In this document: in pieces, positions 1 through 8,175 of the stretch
Layout: each line of letters starts with the position of its first letter
How positions within the stretch are numbered: position 1 is the first letter of the stretch
Assembly (NCBI GenBank): GCA_001940855.1
Contig: MSGS01000041.1
Span: 1 to 47,472 of the forward strand
DNA length: 47,472 nt
Direction of reading: 5' to 3'
DNA from: Christensenellaceae bacterium Phil1
GTDB lineage: Bacteria > Bacillota > Clostridia > Christensenellales > CAG-138
Notes under the pieces: generated by a model
Database searches by the model: none
What the model saw: the letters and a program-made list of their open reading frames with translations, nothing else
Told to the model about the DNA's origin: nothing
Translations under genes and position numbers: made by a program

Positions 1-2
1 TC

Positions 3-71
3 ATGGCGGGCGGCGGCGTTGCCCTTATCGGCCTTGTGCTTGTACCTCTGCTCTCCGGCCTTTTCGGTTGA
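3..71 (+). CDS. Maff2 family (VirB2-like) conjugation protein, C-terminal fragment
   Basis: Only the last 22 codons are in the window, in the frame that starts at base 3 and stops with TGA at 69-71. The fragment reads MAGGGVALIG followed by a hydrophobic stretch and ends SGLFG. This matches the C-terminal transmembrane tail of the small Maff2 family proteins, which sit directly upstream of the TrbL-like gene in Tn1549-type elements and are thought to be pilin-like (VirB2-type) subunits of the mating channel. The family name rests on this short tail and on the gene order. The true start lies to the left of the window, and the ATG at 3-5 is probably an internal methionine. Confidence 0.7.
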   Translation: MAGGGVALIGLVLVPLLSGLFG

Positions 72-141
72 TATTCAATAAAACACCCTTTCGCGCCCGT
101 CCGCGTCATGCGGGCGGGCGCGGGAAAGGAGGGATTAACGC

Positions 142-1008
142 TTGATATGGCAGCAAATCGAAGAATGGATTAAGGGCGTATTGACCGACGGCATTATCGG
201 TAATCTCTCCGGGATGTTCGATACCGTCAATCAAAAGGTGGGCGAAATCGCGGGAGAAGTGGGAGCGACGCCGCAGGGCTGGAACTCCGGCATATTCTCC
301 ATGATACAAAACCTGTCCGAAACGGTCATTATCCCGATTGCGGGCGCTATCCTTGCCCTTGTCATGTGCTATGAGCTTATTCAGATGGTAGTCGAAAAGA
401 ACAATCTGCACGGCGACGTGGACACGTTCATGTTCTTCAAATGGGTGTTCAAAACCTTTGCCGCCGTGCTTATCGTCACGAATACCTTTGCCATCGTGAC
501 GGGCATCTTCAACATGGCGCAGCAAGTCGTCAATCAGTCGGCGGGCGTTATCATATCCGACACCAGCATAGATATAACGTCCACCGTGGCTGACCTTGAA
601 GCGCGGCTTGCGGATATGAACATCGGCGCTCTGCTGGGGCTGTGGTTTCAATCCCTGTTTGTCGGCCTCACCATGAATATCCTGTCCATCTGCATCATGC
701 TCGTTATCTACGGGCGCATGATAGAAATATACCTTGTGACCTCTCTCGGCCCGATACCCCTTGCGACAATGGCAAACAGCGAGTGGCGCGGCATGGGGCA
801 GAACTACTTGAAATCCCTGCTGGCGTTGGGCTTCCAAGCGTTTTTAATCATGGTTTGCGTCGGCATCTACTCGGTGCTGGTACAGACCATAGCGACCACC
901 GGCGACATAACCGGCGCAATATGGGCTTGCATGGGCTATACCGTCCTCTTGTGCTTCTGCCTCTTTAAGACGGGCAGCATTTCTAAGGCCGTGTTCAACG
1001 CCCATTAA
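142..1008 (+). CDS. TrbL/VirB6-like conjugal transfer membrane protein
   Basis: This 288-residue protein is a polytopic membrane protein, with an amphipathic N-terminus and at least five hydrophobic segments (about residues 65-80, 100-125, 170-195, 225-250 and 260-275). Size, hydrophobic pattern and position between the Maff2-type gene and prgI fit the VirB6/TrbL-like inner-membrane channel component of Tn1549/CTn4 type IV secretion systems. The start is a TTG at 142, chosen because AAAGGAGGG at 125-133 is well placed and no upstream ATG exists in frame. It opens the transfer operon visible here, and prgI follows after 21 bases. VirB6 proteins diverge in sequence, so the assignment relies partly on context. 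Confidence 0.85.
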   Translation: MIWQQIEEWIKGVLTDGIIGNLSGMFDTVNQKVGEIAGEVGATPQGWNSGIFSMIQNLSETVIIPIAGAILALVMCYELIQMVVEKNNLHGDVDTFMFFKWVFKTFAAVLIVTNTFAIVTGIFNMAQQVVNQSAGVIISDTSIDITSTVADLEARLADMNIGALLGLWFQSLFVGLTMNILSICIMLVIYGRMIEIYLVTSLGPIPLATMANSEWRGMGQNYLKSLLALGFQAFLIMVCVGIYSVLVQTIATTGDITGAIWACMGYTVLLCFCLFKTGSISKAVFNAH

Positions 1009-1029
1009 GCGGAAAGGAGAACATCAAAA

Positions 1030-1464
1030 ATGGCATACGTCACAATACCCAAGGACTTGACGCGGGTTAAGTCAAAGGTGCTTTTTAATCTCACAAAGCG
1101 GCAACTGCTTTGTTTCGGGGCGGCGCTTCTCATGGGAGTGCCGCTATTCTTTTTGCTCCGGGGCAGCACCGGCACGACCACGGCGGCGCTCTGCATGATA
1201 CTTGCCATGCTTCCGGGCTTTTTGTTCGCTCTGTATGAGCGGCACGGGCAGCCCCTTGAAGTTATCGCCGGGCAGATGATACAGACCCTTTTCGTCCGTC
1301 CCAAGCAGCGCCCCTATCAGACCAACAACCTATACGCCGCCCTTATGCGGCAATCCCAAATGGAACAGGAGGTAAAAGCGATTGTTCAAAAAAGCAGCGC
1401 CGTCCGCAGCGGCAAAGGACGCGGCAAAACGAAAGCTGACCCGCGCCGAAAAGCGGCAAATTGA
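1030..1464 (+). CDS. prgI: PrgI family conjugation protein
   Basis: The 144-residue product has a conserved N-terminal block (TIPKDLTRVKSKVLFNLTKR), two adjacent transmembrane helices at about residues 30-47 and 52-70, and a basic cytoplasmic tail. This is the PrgI family architecture known from Gram-positive conjugation systems, the counterpart of VirB3, which partners the VirB4 ATPase at the membrane. The start is the ATG at 1030 after GGAAAGGAG. The 3' end overlaps the virB4 start by 83 bases in another frame, which suggests translational coupling. In some systems PrgI/VirB3 is fused to VirB4; here the two are separate. Confidence 0.88.
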   Translation: MAYVTIPKDLTRVKSKVLFNLTKRQLLCFGAALLMGVPLFFLLRGSTGTTTAALCMILAMLPGFLFALYERHGQPLEVIAGQMIQTLFVRPKQRPYQTNNLYAALMRQSQMEQEVKAIVQKSSAVRSGKGRGKTKADPRRKAAN

Positions 1465-3790
1465 AGCCGTCATTAAGAAATACAAGGGCGACGGCAAGCC
1501 GCACACGGCGCAGGACAGCATCCCCTATGAAACGATGTACCCGGACGGCATTTGTCATATCGCGGGCAAGAGCTATTCCAAGTGCATTGAGTTTGAGGAC
1601 ATCAACTATCAGCTTGCGGGGGCGGACGCGCAGAGAGCTACATTTGAAAGCCTGTGCGACCTTTACAACTATGTTGACGCCACTATCCATGTGCAGATTT
1701 CCCTTATCAACCGCAAGCTCGACCCCGACCAGTTTGCCAGCGCCTTTTACGTCCCGCCGCAGGGCGACGATTTAGACCCCATCCGGCAGGAAAGCAGCGG
1801 CATACTCAAAGCGCAGTTTGCCCGTGGCAACAACGGCAGGGAGAAAACCAAGCATCTGACGTTCACCATCGAGGCCGACAACCTCAAAGCGGCGCGGGCG
1901 CGGCTGAACCGCGTGGAAACCGACCTTTTGGGCTATTTCAAGGTCATGGGCGCACCGGCGCGGGCGCTCGACGGCAAGGAGCGCCTTGCCGTGTTGCATG
2001 GAATATTCCACCCGGACGGGGAGCGTTTCGCCTTTGAATGGGACTGGCTGCCCGCGTCGGGGCTTTCCAGCAAGGACTTTATCGCCCCGACCTCTTTTGA
2101 GTTCGGCAGCGCCCGCACGTTCCATATCGGGAGCAAGCTGGGCGCTGTGAGCTTCCTGCAAATCATAGCGCCGGAGATAAACGACAGTATGCTAAAAGAC
2201 TTCCTCGACACAGAAAACAGCGTCATTGTCAATCTCCATGTGCAGGCCGTGGAGCAGAACGAGGCCGTGAAGATGGTAAAGCGCAAGATCACCGACCTTG
2301 ACCGCATGAAGATAGAGGAACAGAAAAAGGCCGTGCGCTCCGGCTACGACATGGATATTCTGCCCTCTGACCTCGCCCTTTACGGCAAGGAAGCCAAAAG
2401 CCTCTTGAACGAGCTGCAAAGCAGGAATGAGCGCCTTTTCCTTGTGACGTTCCTTGTCCTCAACATGGCCGACGGCAGACAGAAACTCGGCAACGACGTT
2501 TTCCGGGCGGCGGGCATCGCGCAGAAAAATAACTGCATTTTGTCCCGGCTGGACTACCAGCAGGAACAGGGGCTTATGTCCTCGCTGCCTCTCGGCCTCA
2601 ACCAAATCAAGATACAAAGGGCGCTGACGACTTCCAGCGTGGCCGTGTTCGTGCCATTCGTGACGCAGGAGCTTTTTCAAGGCGGGCAGGCCATCTATTA
2701 CGGACTCAACGCCGTTTCTAACAACATGATTATGCTGGACAGGAAACGCGCCCGCTGCCCCAACGGGCTTGTGTTCGGCACACCCGGAAGCGGTAAATCC
2801 ATGAGCTGCAAGCGGGAGGTCACGCATATCATCCTCACCACCGACGACAACGTGATTATCTGCGACCCGGAAGCCGAGTATTACCCCCTTGTCCGGCGCT
2901 TGCACGGACAGGTTATCAAGCTGTCCCCGACCAGCCGCGACTTTGTAAATCCGCTGGACATCAATCTGAATTACAGCGAGGACGAAAACCCCCTTGCCCT
3001 CAAATCCGACTTTGTGCTTTCGTTCTGTGAGCTTATCATGGGCGGCAAATCCGGGCTGGAGGCAATCGAAAAGACGGTCATTGACCGGGCTGTGCAGATG
3101 ATTTACCGCCCGTACTTCGCAGACCCCAAGCCGGAGAATATGCCTATCCTCTCCGACCTCCACGCCGCGCTTGCGGCGCAGCACATCCCGGAGGCCGACC
3201 GCGTGGCACAGGCGCTTGACCTCTACGTTTCCGGCTCTCTCAACTTCTTCAATCACCGCACCACCGTTGACATCACCAACCGGCTTGTGTGCTTCGACAT
3301 CAAGGAGCTGGGCAAAAACCTCAAAAAGCCCGGTATGCTCATTGTCCAAGACCAAGTATGGAACACCGTCACCGTCAACCGCAGCATCGGAAAGGCGACG
3401 TGGTATTTCATCGACGAGTTCCATTTGCTCTTGAAAGAGGCGCAGACGGCGGCGTACAGCGCCGAAATTTGGAAGCGGTTTAGGAAATGGGGCGGCATCC
3501 CCACCGGCGCGACGCAGAATGTGAAAGACCTGCTTTCTTCCCCGGAAATTGAAAATATCCTTGAAAACAGCGACTTCATTTATATGCTCAACCAAGCGGC
3601 GGGCGACAGAAAGATACTTGCGGAGCGCCTGAACATTTCCCCGCAGCAGCTAAACTACGTCACCAACTCCGAACCCGGCGAGGGGCTTTTGTTCTACGAG
3701 AACGTGATACTTCCCTTTGTTGACAAGTTCCCACAGGACACCGAGCTTTATCGGATTATGACGACGCGCCCAAGCGAGGTGAACGCATGA
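1382..3790 (+). CDS. virB4: VirB4-like conjugation ATPase
   Basis: This 802-residue protein is the motor ATPase of the mating channel. The Walker A motif GTPGSGKS lies at residues 466-473 (catalytic Lys472), and a Walker B segment ending FIDEF has Asp678-Glu679. The N-terminal half is the VirB4/TraE-type interaction region and the C-terminal half is the RecA-like ATPase. The start is a TTG at 1382, supported by CAGGAGGT at 1366-1373 inside prgI. It is co-transcribed with prgI, and its stop overlaps the methyltransferase ATG (ATGA at 3787-3790). VirB4 proteins assemble beneath the VirB3/VirB6 channel and power substrate export. No disruption is visible. Confidence 0.96.
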   Translation: MFKKAAPSAAAKDAAKRKLTRAEKRQIEAVIKKYKGDGKPHTAQDSIPYETMYPDGICHIAGKSYSKCIEFEDINYQLAGADAQRATFESLCDLYNYVDATIHVQISLINRKLDPDQFASAFYVPPQGDDLDPIRQESSGILKAQFARGNNGREKTKHLTFTIEADNLKAARARLNRVETDLLGYFKVMGAPARALDGKERLAVLHGIFHPDGERFAFEWDWLPASGLSSKDFIAPTSFEFGSARTFHIGSKLGAVSFLQIIAPEINDSMLKDFLDTENSVIVNLHVQAVEQNEAVKMVKRKITDLDRMKIEEQKKAVRSGYDMDILPSDLALYGKEAKSLLNELQSRNERLFLVTFLVLNMADGRQKLGNDVFRAAGIAQKNNCILSRLDYQQEQGLMSSLPLGLNQIKIQRALTTSSVAVFVPFVTQELFQGGQAIYYGLNAVSNNMIMLDRKRARCPNGLVFGTPGSGKSMSCKREVTHIILTTDDNVIICDPEAEYYPLVRRLHGQVIKLSPTSRDFVNPLDINLNYSEDENPLALKSDFVLSFCELIMGGKSGLEAIEKTVIDRAVQMIYRPYFADPKPENMPILSDLHAALAAQHIPEADRVAQALDLYVSGSLNFFNHRTTVDITNRLVCFDIKELGKNLKKPGMLIVQDQVWNTVTVNRSIGKATWYFIDEFHLLLKEAQTAAYSAEIWKRFRKWGGIPTGATQNVKDLLSSPEIENILENSDFIYMLNQAAGDRKILAERLNISPQQLNYVTNSEPGEGLLFYENVILPFVDKFPQDTELYRIMTTRPSEVNA

Positions 3791-4740
3791 CCGTCCCCGT
3801 CAATACCATCCTTTGCGGGGATTGCCTTGACGTTCTGAAAACCCTGCCGGACGAAAGCGTACATTGTTGCGTGACAAGCCCGCCCTACTACGCGCTGCGC
3901 GATTACGGCATGGACGCGCAGATCGGGCGTGAGGAAACGCCGGAGCAGTACATAGCCCGCTTGACCGAGGTATTCCGAGAGGTCAAGCGGGTGCTTCGCT
4001 CTGACGGGACGTTTTGGCTGAACATCTCCGACACCTATTGCGGCACCGGCGGCAAGGGCGACGCCCGCGACCCGAAATATCCGATGGGGCGCAACGGGCA
4101 AAGCGTCGCATTGAACCGCACCGTGCGGGGCTGCAAGCAGAAAGACCTTATCGGCATCCCGTGGATGCTGGCTTTTTCCCTACGCGCCGACGGCTGGTAT
4201 CTGCGAAATGATGTGATATGGGAAAAAGCGAACCCCATGCCGGAGAGCGCGAAAGACCGCTGCACCCGCTGTTATGAACACGTCTTTTTGCTCACCAAAT
4301 CCAAGAAATACTACTTTGATTGGCTGGCCGTCGCGGAGCCGATTTCACCGAACACGGCGGCGCGGAAGCTGGCCGGACGCGGCTTCGGCAAGTACTCCGT
4401 CGCCATTCCCGGACAACCGCAGCCGCAGAACATCAACAAGCCGAGGGAGGCGGGCGCTATCACGGAGGCAGACATTTCACCCGTCCGCGCCAAGCGCGAC
4501 GTGTGGCATATCAACACCGTGCCGTATAAGGGCGGCCACTTTGCGGCGTTCCCGCCCAAGCTGGCCGAAACGTGCATACTCGCGGGCTGTCCCGTGGGCG
4601 GCATCACCCTTGACCCCTTTTTCGGAAGCGGCACGACGGGGCTTGCCGCCAAGCGCCTTGACCGCCATTATATCGGCATCGAACTGAACACAGAGTTTTG
4701 CGCCCTCGCACGGGCGCGGATTGGAGGCGATACCACTTGA
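3787..4740 (+). CDS. Site-specific DNA methyltransferase, beta class (N4-cytosine or N6-adenine)
   Basis: The 317-residue protein carries the catalytic motif TSPPYY at residues 30-35 near the N-terminus and the AdoMet-binding motif DPFFGSGTTG at 276-285 near the C-terminus. Motif IV before motif I defines the beta class of exocyclic-amino methyltransferases. SPPY is common in N4-cytosine enzymes but also occurs in some N6-adenine enzymes, so the methylated base is uncertain. No restriction endonuclease gene lies nearby, so it is an orphan enzyme inside the transfer operon, where such genes are common in Tn1549-like elements. Protection of incoming DNA from host restriction is a reasonable inference. 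It overlaps virB4 by 4 bases. Confidence 0.92.
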   Translation: MTVPVNTILCGDCLDVLKTLPDESVHCCVTSPPYYALRDYGMDAQIGREETPEQYIARLTEVFREVKRVLRSDGTFWLNISDTYCGTGGKGDARDPKYPMGRNGQSVALNRTVRGCKQKDLIGIPWMLAFSLRADGWYLRNDVIWEKANPMPESAKDRCTRCYEHVFLLTKSKKYYFDWLAVAEPISPNTAARKLAGRGFGKYSVAIPGQPQPQNINKPREAGAITEADISPVRAKRDVWHINTVPYKGGHFAAFPPKLAETCILAGCPVGGITLDPFFGSGTTGLAAKRLDRHYIGIELNTEFCALARARIGGDTT

Positions 4741-5072
4741 AAAACGATGCAGAAGAACAGGACAGATACATCATTTCGGGCAGCGGCTACCGCTTGCTGA
4801 TATGGGACTTGTATTCCATCTTCACAAGCTATGTCAGTCTGGCAAGAAAGCTGGCCGCAGCGCAGACCGAAAAGGATTTTAAGCGTCTGCAACGGCAAAT
4901 ATCCGGCTATGAAAAGCGGGCATACAAACGCTGCCGCCGATGGGGTATTCCAAAGGACTGTGAGGCGTTTGCCTGTGATACGCTTGAAAAGGCCATTTCC
5001 GAAAGATGCTTGACTTCTATCCCCGCTACCGACAGCGAAGATGAAGCGCAGTTTATGGACGAGGGGTGGTGA
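4737..5072 (+). CDS. Small ICE protein of unknown function
   Basis: I do not recognise this 111-residue protein. It is charged, with a central helical and possibly coiled-coil stretch rich in Lys, Arg and Gln (about residues 35-65), followed by three Cys residues spread over about 60-85 and an acidic C-terminus. It has no signal peptide or transmembrane segment. I chose the TTG at 4737, which overlaps the methyltransferase stop, because GGAGG at 4723-4727 is well placed for it; an in-frame upstream ATG at 4698 would lie inside the methyltransferase. It sits between that gene and the NlpC/P60 gene, six bases before the latter, so it is part of the transfer operon. Confidence 0.65.
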   Translation: MKNDAEEQDRYIISGSGYRLLIWDLYSIFTSYVSLARKLAAAQTEKDFKRLQRQISGYEKRAYKRCRRWGIPKDCEAFACDTLEKAISERCLTSIPATDSEDEAQFMDEGW

Positions 5073-5078
5073 TACCGA

Positions 5079-7175
5079 ATGAAGCAGCTCAAACCCCGCG
5101 ACAAAATCACGCAGCGCATGACCCGCGACGGACTGATTGAGGAAAACCAGACCACCGGCGACGTGGAGAGCGTTTCGGAGCGTGAAGCGGAGCAAAACCT
5201 ATCCCCGCAGCAACCAGCGCCGCAGCAGTTTATCTATCCCACCGCCGCAGCGCCGCCCCTTGCGCCGGAGCTGCCCCGTCCCACGGGCGGCGGCACCGCC
5301 GAAAAGGTCATAGAGCGTTTGGACGCGGAACATGACAGGCACAAATCCAAACGGGCAGTCAGACGCGCCAACGCCGCAGCGCAGGAGGGCGAGGCCGCAC
5401 GGCAGCGCCCATCCTCCCGGCTGCAATTTACCGAGGAAGAACGCAGCGCCCCGGAGCTGCAAAACGCTATCCGCAAATCCGAGAAGAAAGCGGATAAGCT
5501 GGACGCGGCGCGGGCGGCCATCCCCAAGAAAACCGTCGTTTCCAAAGAGCGCGTTTTTGACGAGGCCACCGGCAAGGGAAAATCCCGGCTGCATTTTGAC
5601 AAGGTGGACAAAGCGCCGCCCAAGCTCAAAAGCAATCCGCTTTCCCGCCCCGCGTCGGAAATCGGCCTTGCCATTCACGGCAAGATACATGAGGTGGAGC
5701 AGGACAATTCCGGCGTGGAGGCCGGACACAAAACCGAGGAACTTGCCGAGCATGAGGCCGGGCGCGGCATCCGCAAGGCATATCGCAATTACCGGCTCAA
5801 ACCCTATCGGACGGCGGCGACAGCGGAGCGCAAGGCGATAGCGGCCAACGCCGAGTATGCCTATCAAAAGGCGCTCTACGATAATCCGTCCCTTGCGGCC
5901 TCTAACCCCATTTCCCGCTTTTGGCAGAAGAAGCGTATTCAAAAGGAGTACGCAAAAGCCGCGAGAGCCGGGGGCAAGGCGGCGGGCGCGACGGCGCAGA
6001 CCGCCAAGAAAACAGCGGAGGCCACGGCAAAGGCGGCGAAGAAAACCGCCGAGGAAACCAAAAACACCGTTTCTTTCGTCGTGCGCCATTGGAAAGGCTG
6101 CCTTATCGTCCTTGCCGGGCTGCTGGTGGTAGTGCTGCTGATCGGCGGGCTGCAATCCTGCACGTCCATGTTCAGCGGCGCGGGCAGCGGCATCGTCGCC
6201 TCTACCTATCTTTCGGAGGACGCGGATATTCTCGCCGCCGAAGCAGCATACGCCGGAATGGAAGCGGATTTGCAATACGAGCTGGATAATTACGAAGCCC
6301 TGCATCCCGGCTATGACGAATACCGCTTTGACCTTGACGACATAGAACATGACCCGTATGTTTTGGCCTCCATCCTCTCGGCGCTCCACGATGGGCAGTT
6401 TACCATTGGTGAAGTGCAGGGCGACCTTGCCATGCTCTTTGAGAAGCAATACATCCTCACCGAAACCGTGACGACGGAAACGCGCTACCGACAGGAAACG
6501 AGGACAGGCAGCTACACCGTGACCGATCCGGAAACCGGCGAAACCACAACGGAGTATTACGATTATGAAGTGACCGTTGCTTACACCTACTACATCATCA
6601 CCGTGGAGCTGGAAAACTTCAATCTCTCCCATGTGCCGGTCTACATCATGGGGCAGGACACGCTTTCAAAGTATGCGCTGTATATGTCCACGCTCGGCAA
6701 CAAGCCCGAACTGTTCCCGTCGTCCGGCTACATTTCCAAGTACATCACGAACCCGCCCACGGCCTACGACGTGCCGGACGAATACCTGTCCGACGAAACC
6801 TTTGCGACCATCCTTGAAGAAGCCGAGAAGTATTTAGGCTATCCCTATGTGTGGGGCGGCAGCTCCCCGGCGACCTCCTTTGATTGCAGCGGCTTTGTTT
6901 CATGGGTGCTGACGAACACCGGCGTATGCAACACCGGGCGTTTGGGGGCGCAGGGGCTATACAACATTTCAACGCCCATTTCCAGCGAGAACGCACAGCC
7001 CGGCGACCTTATATTTTTCGTGGGGACGTATAACACCCCCGGCGTTTCCCACGTCGGCATCTACGTCGGGGACGGGATGATGCTGCATTGTGGCGACCCT
7101 ATCAACTATTCGTCCATTGATACGAGCTATTGGCAATCCCATTTTTACGCCTTTGGCCGTCCTCACTACAACTAA
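5079..7175 (+). CDS. NlpC/P60 cell-wall hydrolase of the conjugation system (CD1108 type)
   Basis: This 698-residue protein is the likely peptidoglycan hydrolase that opens the wall for the mating channel. Residues 1-335 are a long charged, Ala/Lys/Glu-rich cytoplasmic region with predicted coiled coil. Residues 339-361 form one transmembrane helix (starting KGCLIVLAG). The exterior part has a linker with DxE repeats and a C-terminal NlpC/P60 domain (about 580-698). Visible catalytic residues are Cys603 in the FDCSG motif, His658 in SHVGIYVG, and a third polar residue near MLHCG. The fold is a cysteine endopeptidase of the gamma-D-Glu-DAP class. It is followed after 21 bases by the DUF4315 gene in the same operon. 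Confidence 0.92.
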   Translation: MKQLKPRDKITQRMTRDGLIEENQTTGDVESVSEREAEQNLSPQQPAPQQFIYPTAAAPPLAPELPRPTGGGTAEKVIERLDAEHDRHKSKRAVRRANAAAQEGEAARQRPSSRLQFTEEERSAPELQNAIRKSEKKADKLDAARAAIPKKTVVSKERVFDEATGKGKSRLHFDKVDKAPPKLKSNPLSRPASEIGLAIHGKIHEVEQDNSGVEAGHKTEELAEHEAGRGIRKAYRNYRLKPYRTAATAERKAIAANAEYAYQKALYDNPSLAASNPISRFWQKKRIQKEYAKAARAGGKAAGATAQTAKKTAEATAKAAKKTAEETKNTVSFVVRHWKGCLIVLAGLLVVVLLIGGLQSCTSMFSGAGSGIVASTYLSEDADILAAEAAYAGMEADLQYELDNYEALHPGYDEYRFDLDDIEHDPYVLASILSALHDGQFTIGEVQGDLAMLFEKQYILTETVTTETRYRQETRTGSYTVTDPETGETTTEYYDYEVTVAYTYYIITVELENFNLSHVPVYIMGQDTLSKYALYMSTLGNKPELFPSSGYISKYITNPPTAYDVPDEYLSDETFATILEEAEKYLGYPYVWGGSSPATSFDCSGFVSWVLTNTGVCNTGRLGAQGLYNISTPISSENAQPGDLIFFVGTYNTPGVSHVGIYVGDGMMLHCGDPINYSSIDTSYWQSHFYAFGRPHYN

Positions 7176-7196
7176 TCGAAAGGAGCTTTTGACACT

Positions 7197-7451
7197 ATGG
7201 CAGTAAGCAAGATTGACCGCATCGACAAGGAAATCCACAAGACCCGGCAGAAAATCACGGAGTATCAGAACCGGCTGAAAGAGCTGATGGCCGAGAAAAC
7301 CGAGCAGGAGAATATGCAGATCATTTCGCTTGTGCGCGGCATGAATATGACGCCGGACGAGTTGGCGGCATTTCTCCGTGGCGACGCTATGGCGGCTGCG
7401 CCCACCCTCACGCCCTACCACGAACAGGAGGACAGCGACAATGAAGAATAA
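7197..7451 (+). CDS. DUF4315 family ICE protein
   Basis: The 84-residue product begins with a heptad-like helix ([20 protein letters not shown]) and continues with a short second helical part and an acidic tail. This matches the DUF4315 family, small coiled-coil proteins encoded between the NlpC/P60 and DUF4366 genes of Tn1549/CTn4 elements. No biochemical role is established, and a structural or regulatory part in the transfer complex is only inferred from position. The ATG at 7197 follows GAAAGGAG. Its last 11 bases overlap the DUF4366 start, suggesting coupled translation. Confidence 0.87.
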   Translation: MAVSKIDRIDKEIHKTRQKITEYQNRLKELMAEKTEQENMQIISLVRGMNMTPDELAAFLRGDAMAAAPTLTPYHEQEDSDNEE

Positions 7452-8175
7452 GAAACGCATCCGCAGCCTTGCCGCGCTGCTGGCCGTCGTGCTTTGCATG
7501 ACGGCCTTTTCTACCGTCGCATACGCTGGCGGCGGCGACGGAGAGCCGTACTACACGGAACAGCCCACCGAGAGCGGCGAGCCGACGCCGGAGCCGGACG
7601 ACACGACCGGCGGCATCGAGCCGTCGCAGCCCTTGACGCCGGACGGCAATATGACCCTTGTTGACGACATCGACGGCGAGGCAGACAAGCAGTTTATCAC
7701 CGTCGTTACCAAGACCGGCAACTACTTTTACATCATCATTGACCGCGCCGACGACGGCGAAAACACCGTCCATTTCCTCAATCAAGTGGACGAGGCCGAC
7801 CTTATGGCGCTCATGGAGGAAGAACAGGCCGAGGAAAAACCCGCCGTCTGCAACTGCACGGAGAAGTGCGAGGCCGGAGCCGTCAATACCGCTTGCCCCA
7901 TTTGCAAAAGCAATATGAGCGAGTGCGCGGGCAAGGAGGCCGTCACCGAGCCGGAGCCGGAAGCGCCGCAGGAGGAAAAGGGCGGCAGCCCGCTTGTTAT
8001 CCTGCTTGTCCTGCTGGTTATCGGCGGGGGCGGCGCTCTTGTGTATGTCAAGATTATCAAGCCCAAGCAGAGCGTAAAAGGCGGCACCGACCTTGACGAG
8101 CTGGATTTTGACGAGGACGACGAGGACAGCGATATTTACCAGCCGGAGGACGACAAACAGGAGGATGAAGAATGA
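7441..8175 (+). CDS. DUF4366 (CD1107 family) secreted, membrane-anchored ICE protein
   Basis: The 244-residue protein starts with a Sec signal peptide (basic MKNKKR, a hydrophobic core, and an Ala-x-Ala-like cleavage region near residue 26). A Pro/Glu-rich linker, a globular part around residues 70-115, a Cys-rich stretch with four closely spaced Cys pairs at about 138-165, a second hydrophobic helix near 183-205, and a very acidic cytoplasmic tail follow. The family is a standard neighbour of NlpC/P60 in these elements, and it probably belongs to the envelope part of the mating apparatus. I chose ATG 7441 because an upstream in-frame ATG at 7378 would destroy the signal peptide. Its stop overlaps the topB ATG. 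Confidence 0.87.
   Translation: MKNKKRIRSLAALLAVVLCMTAFSTVAYAGGGDGEPYYTEQPTESGEPTPEPDDTTGGIEPSQPLTPDGNMTLVDDIDGEADKQFITVVTKTGNYFYIIIDRADDGENTVHFLNQVDEADLMALMEEEQAEEKPAVCNCTEKCEAGAVNTACPICKSNMSECAGKEAVTEPEPEAPQEEKGGSPLVILLVLLVIGGGGALVYVKIIKPKQSVKGGTDLDELDFDEDDEDSDIYQPEDDKQEDEE

Noticed and set aside
2192..3595. Long minus-strand open frame (467 codons) opposite virB4
   Set aside because: It mirrors a strongly supported ATPase gene, has no ribosome site or domain, and reflects high GC content of the coding strand.
5199..6632. Minus-strand open frame of 477 codons opposite the NlpC/P60 gene
   Set aside because: Translation is a low-complexity Arg/Gly/Leu-rich shadow of a gene with intact catalytic motifs.
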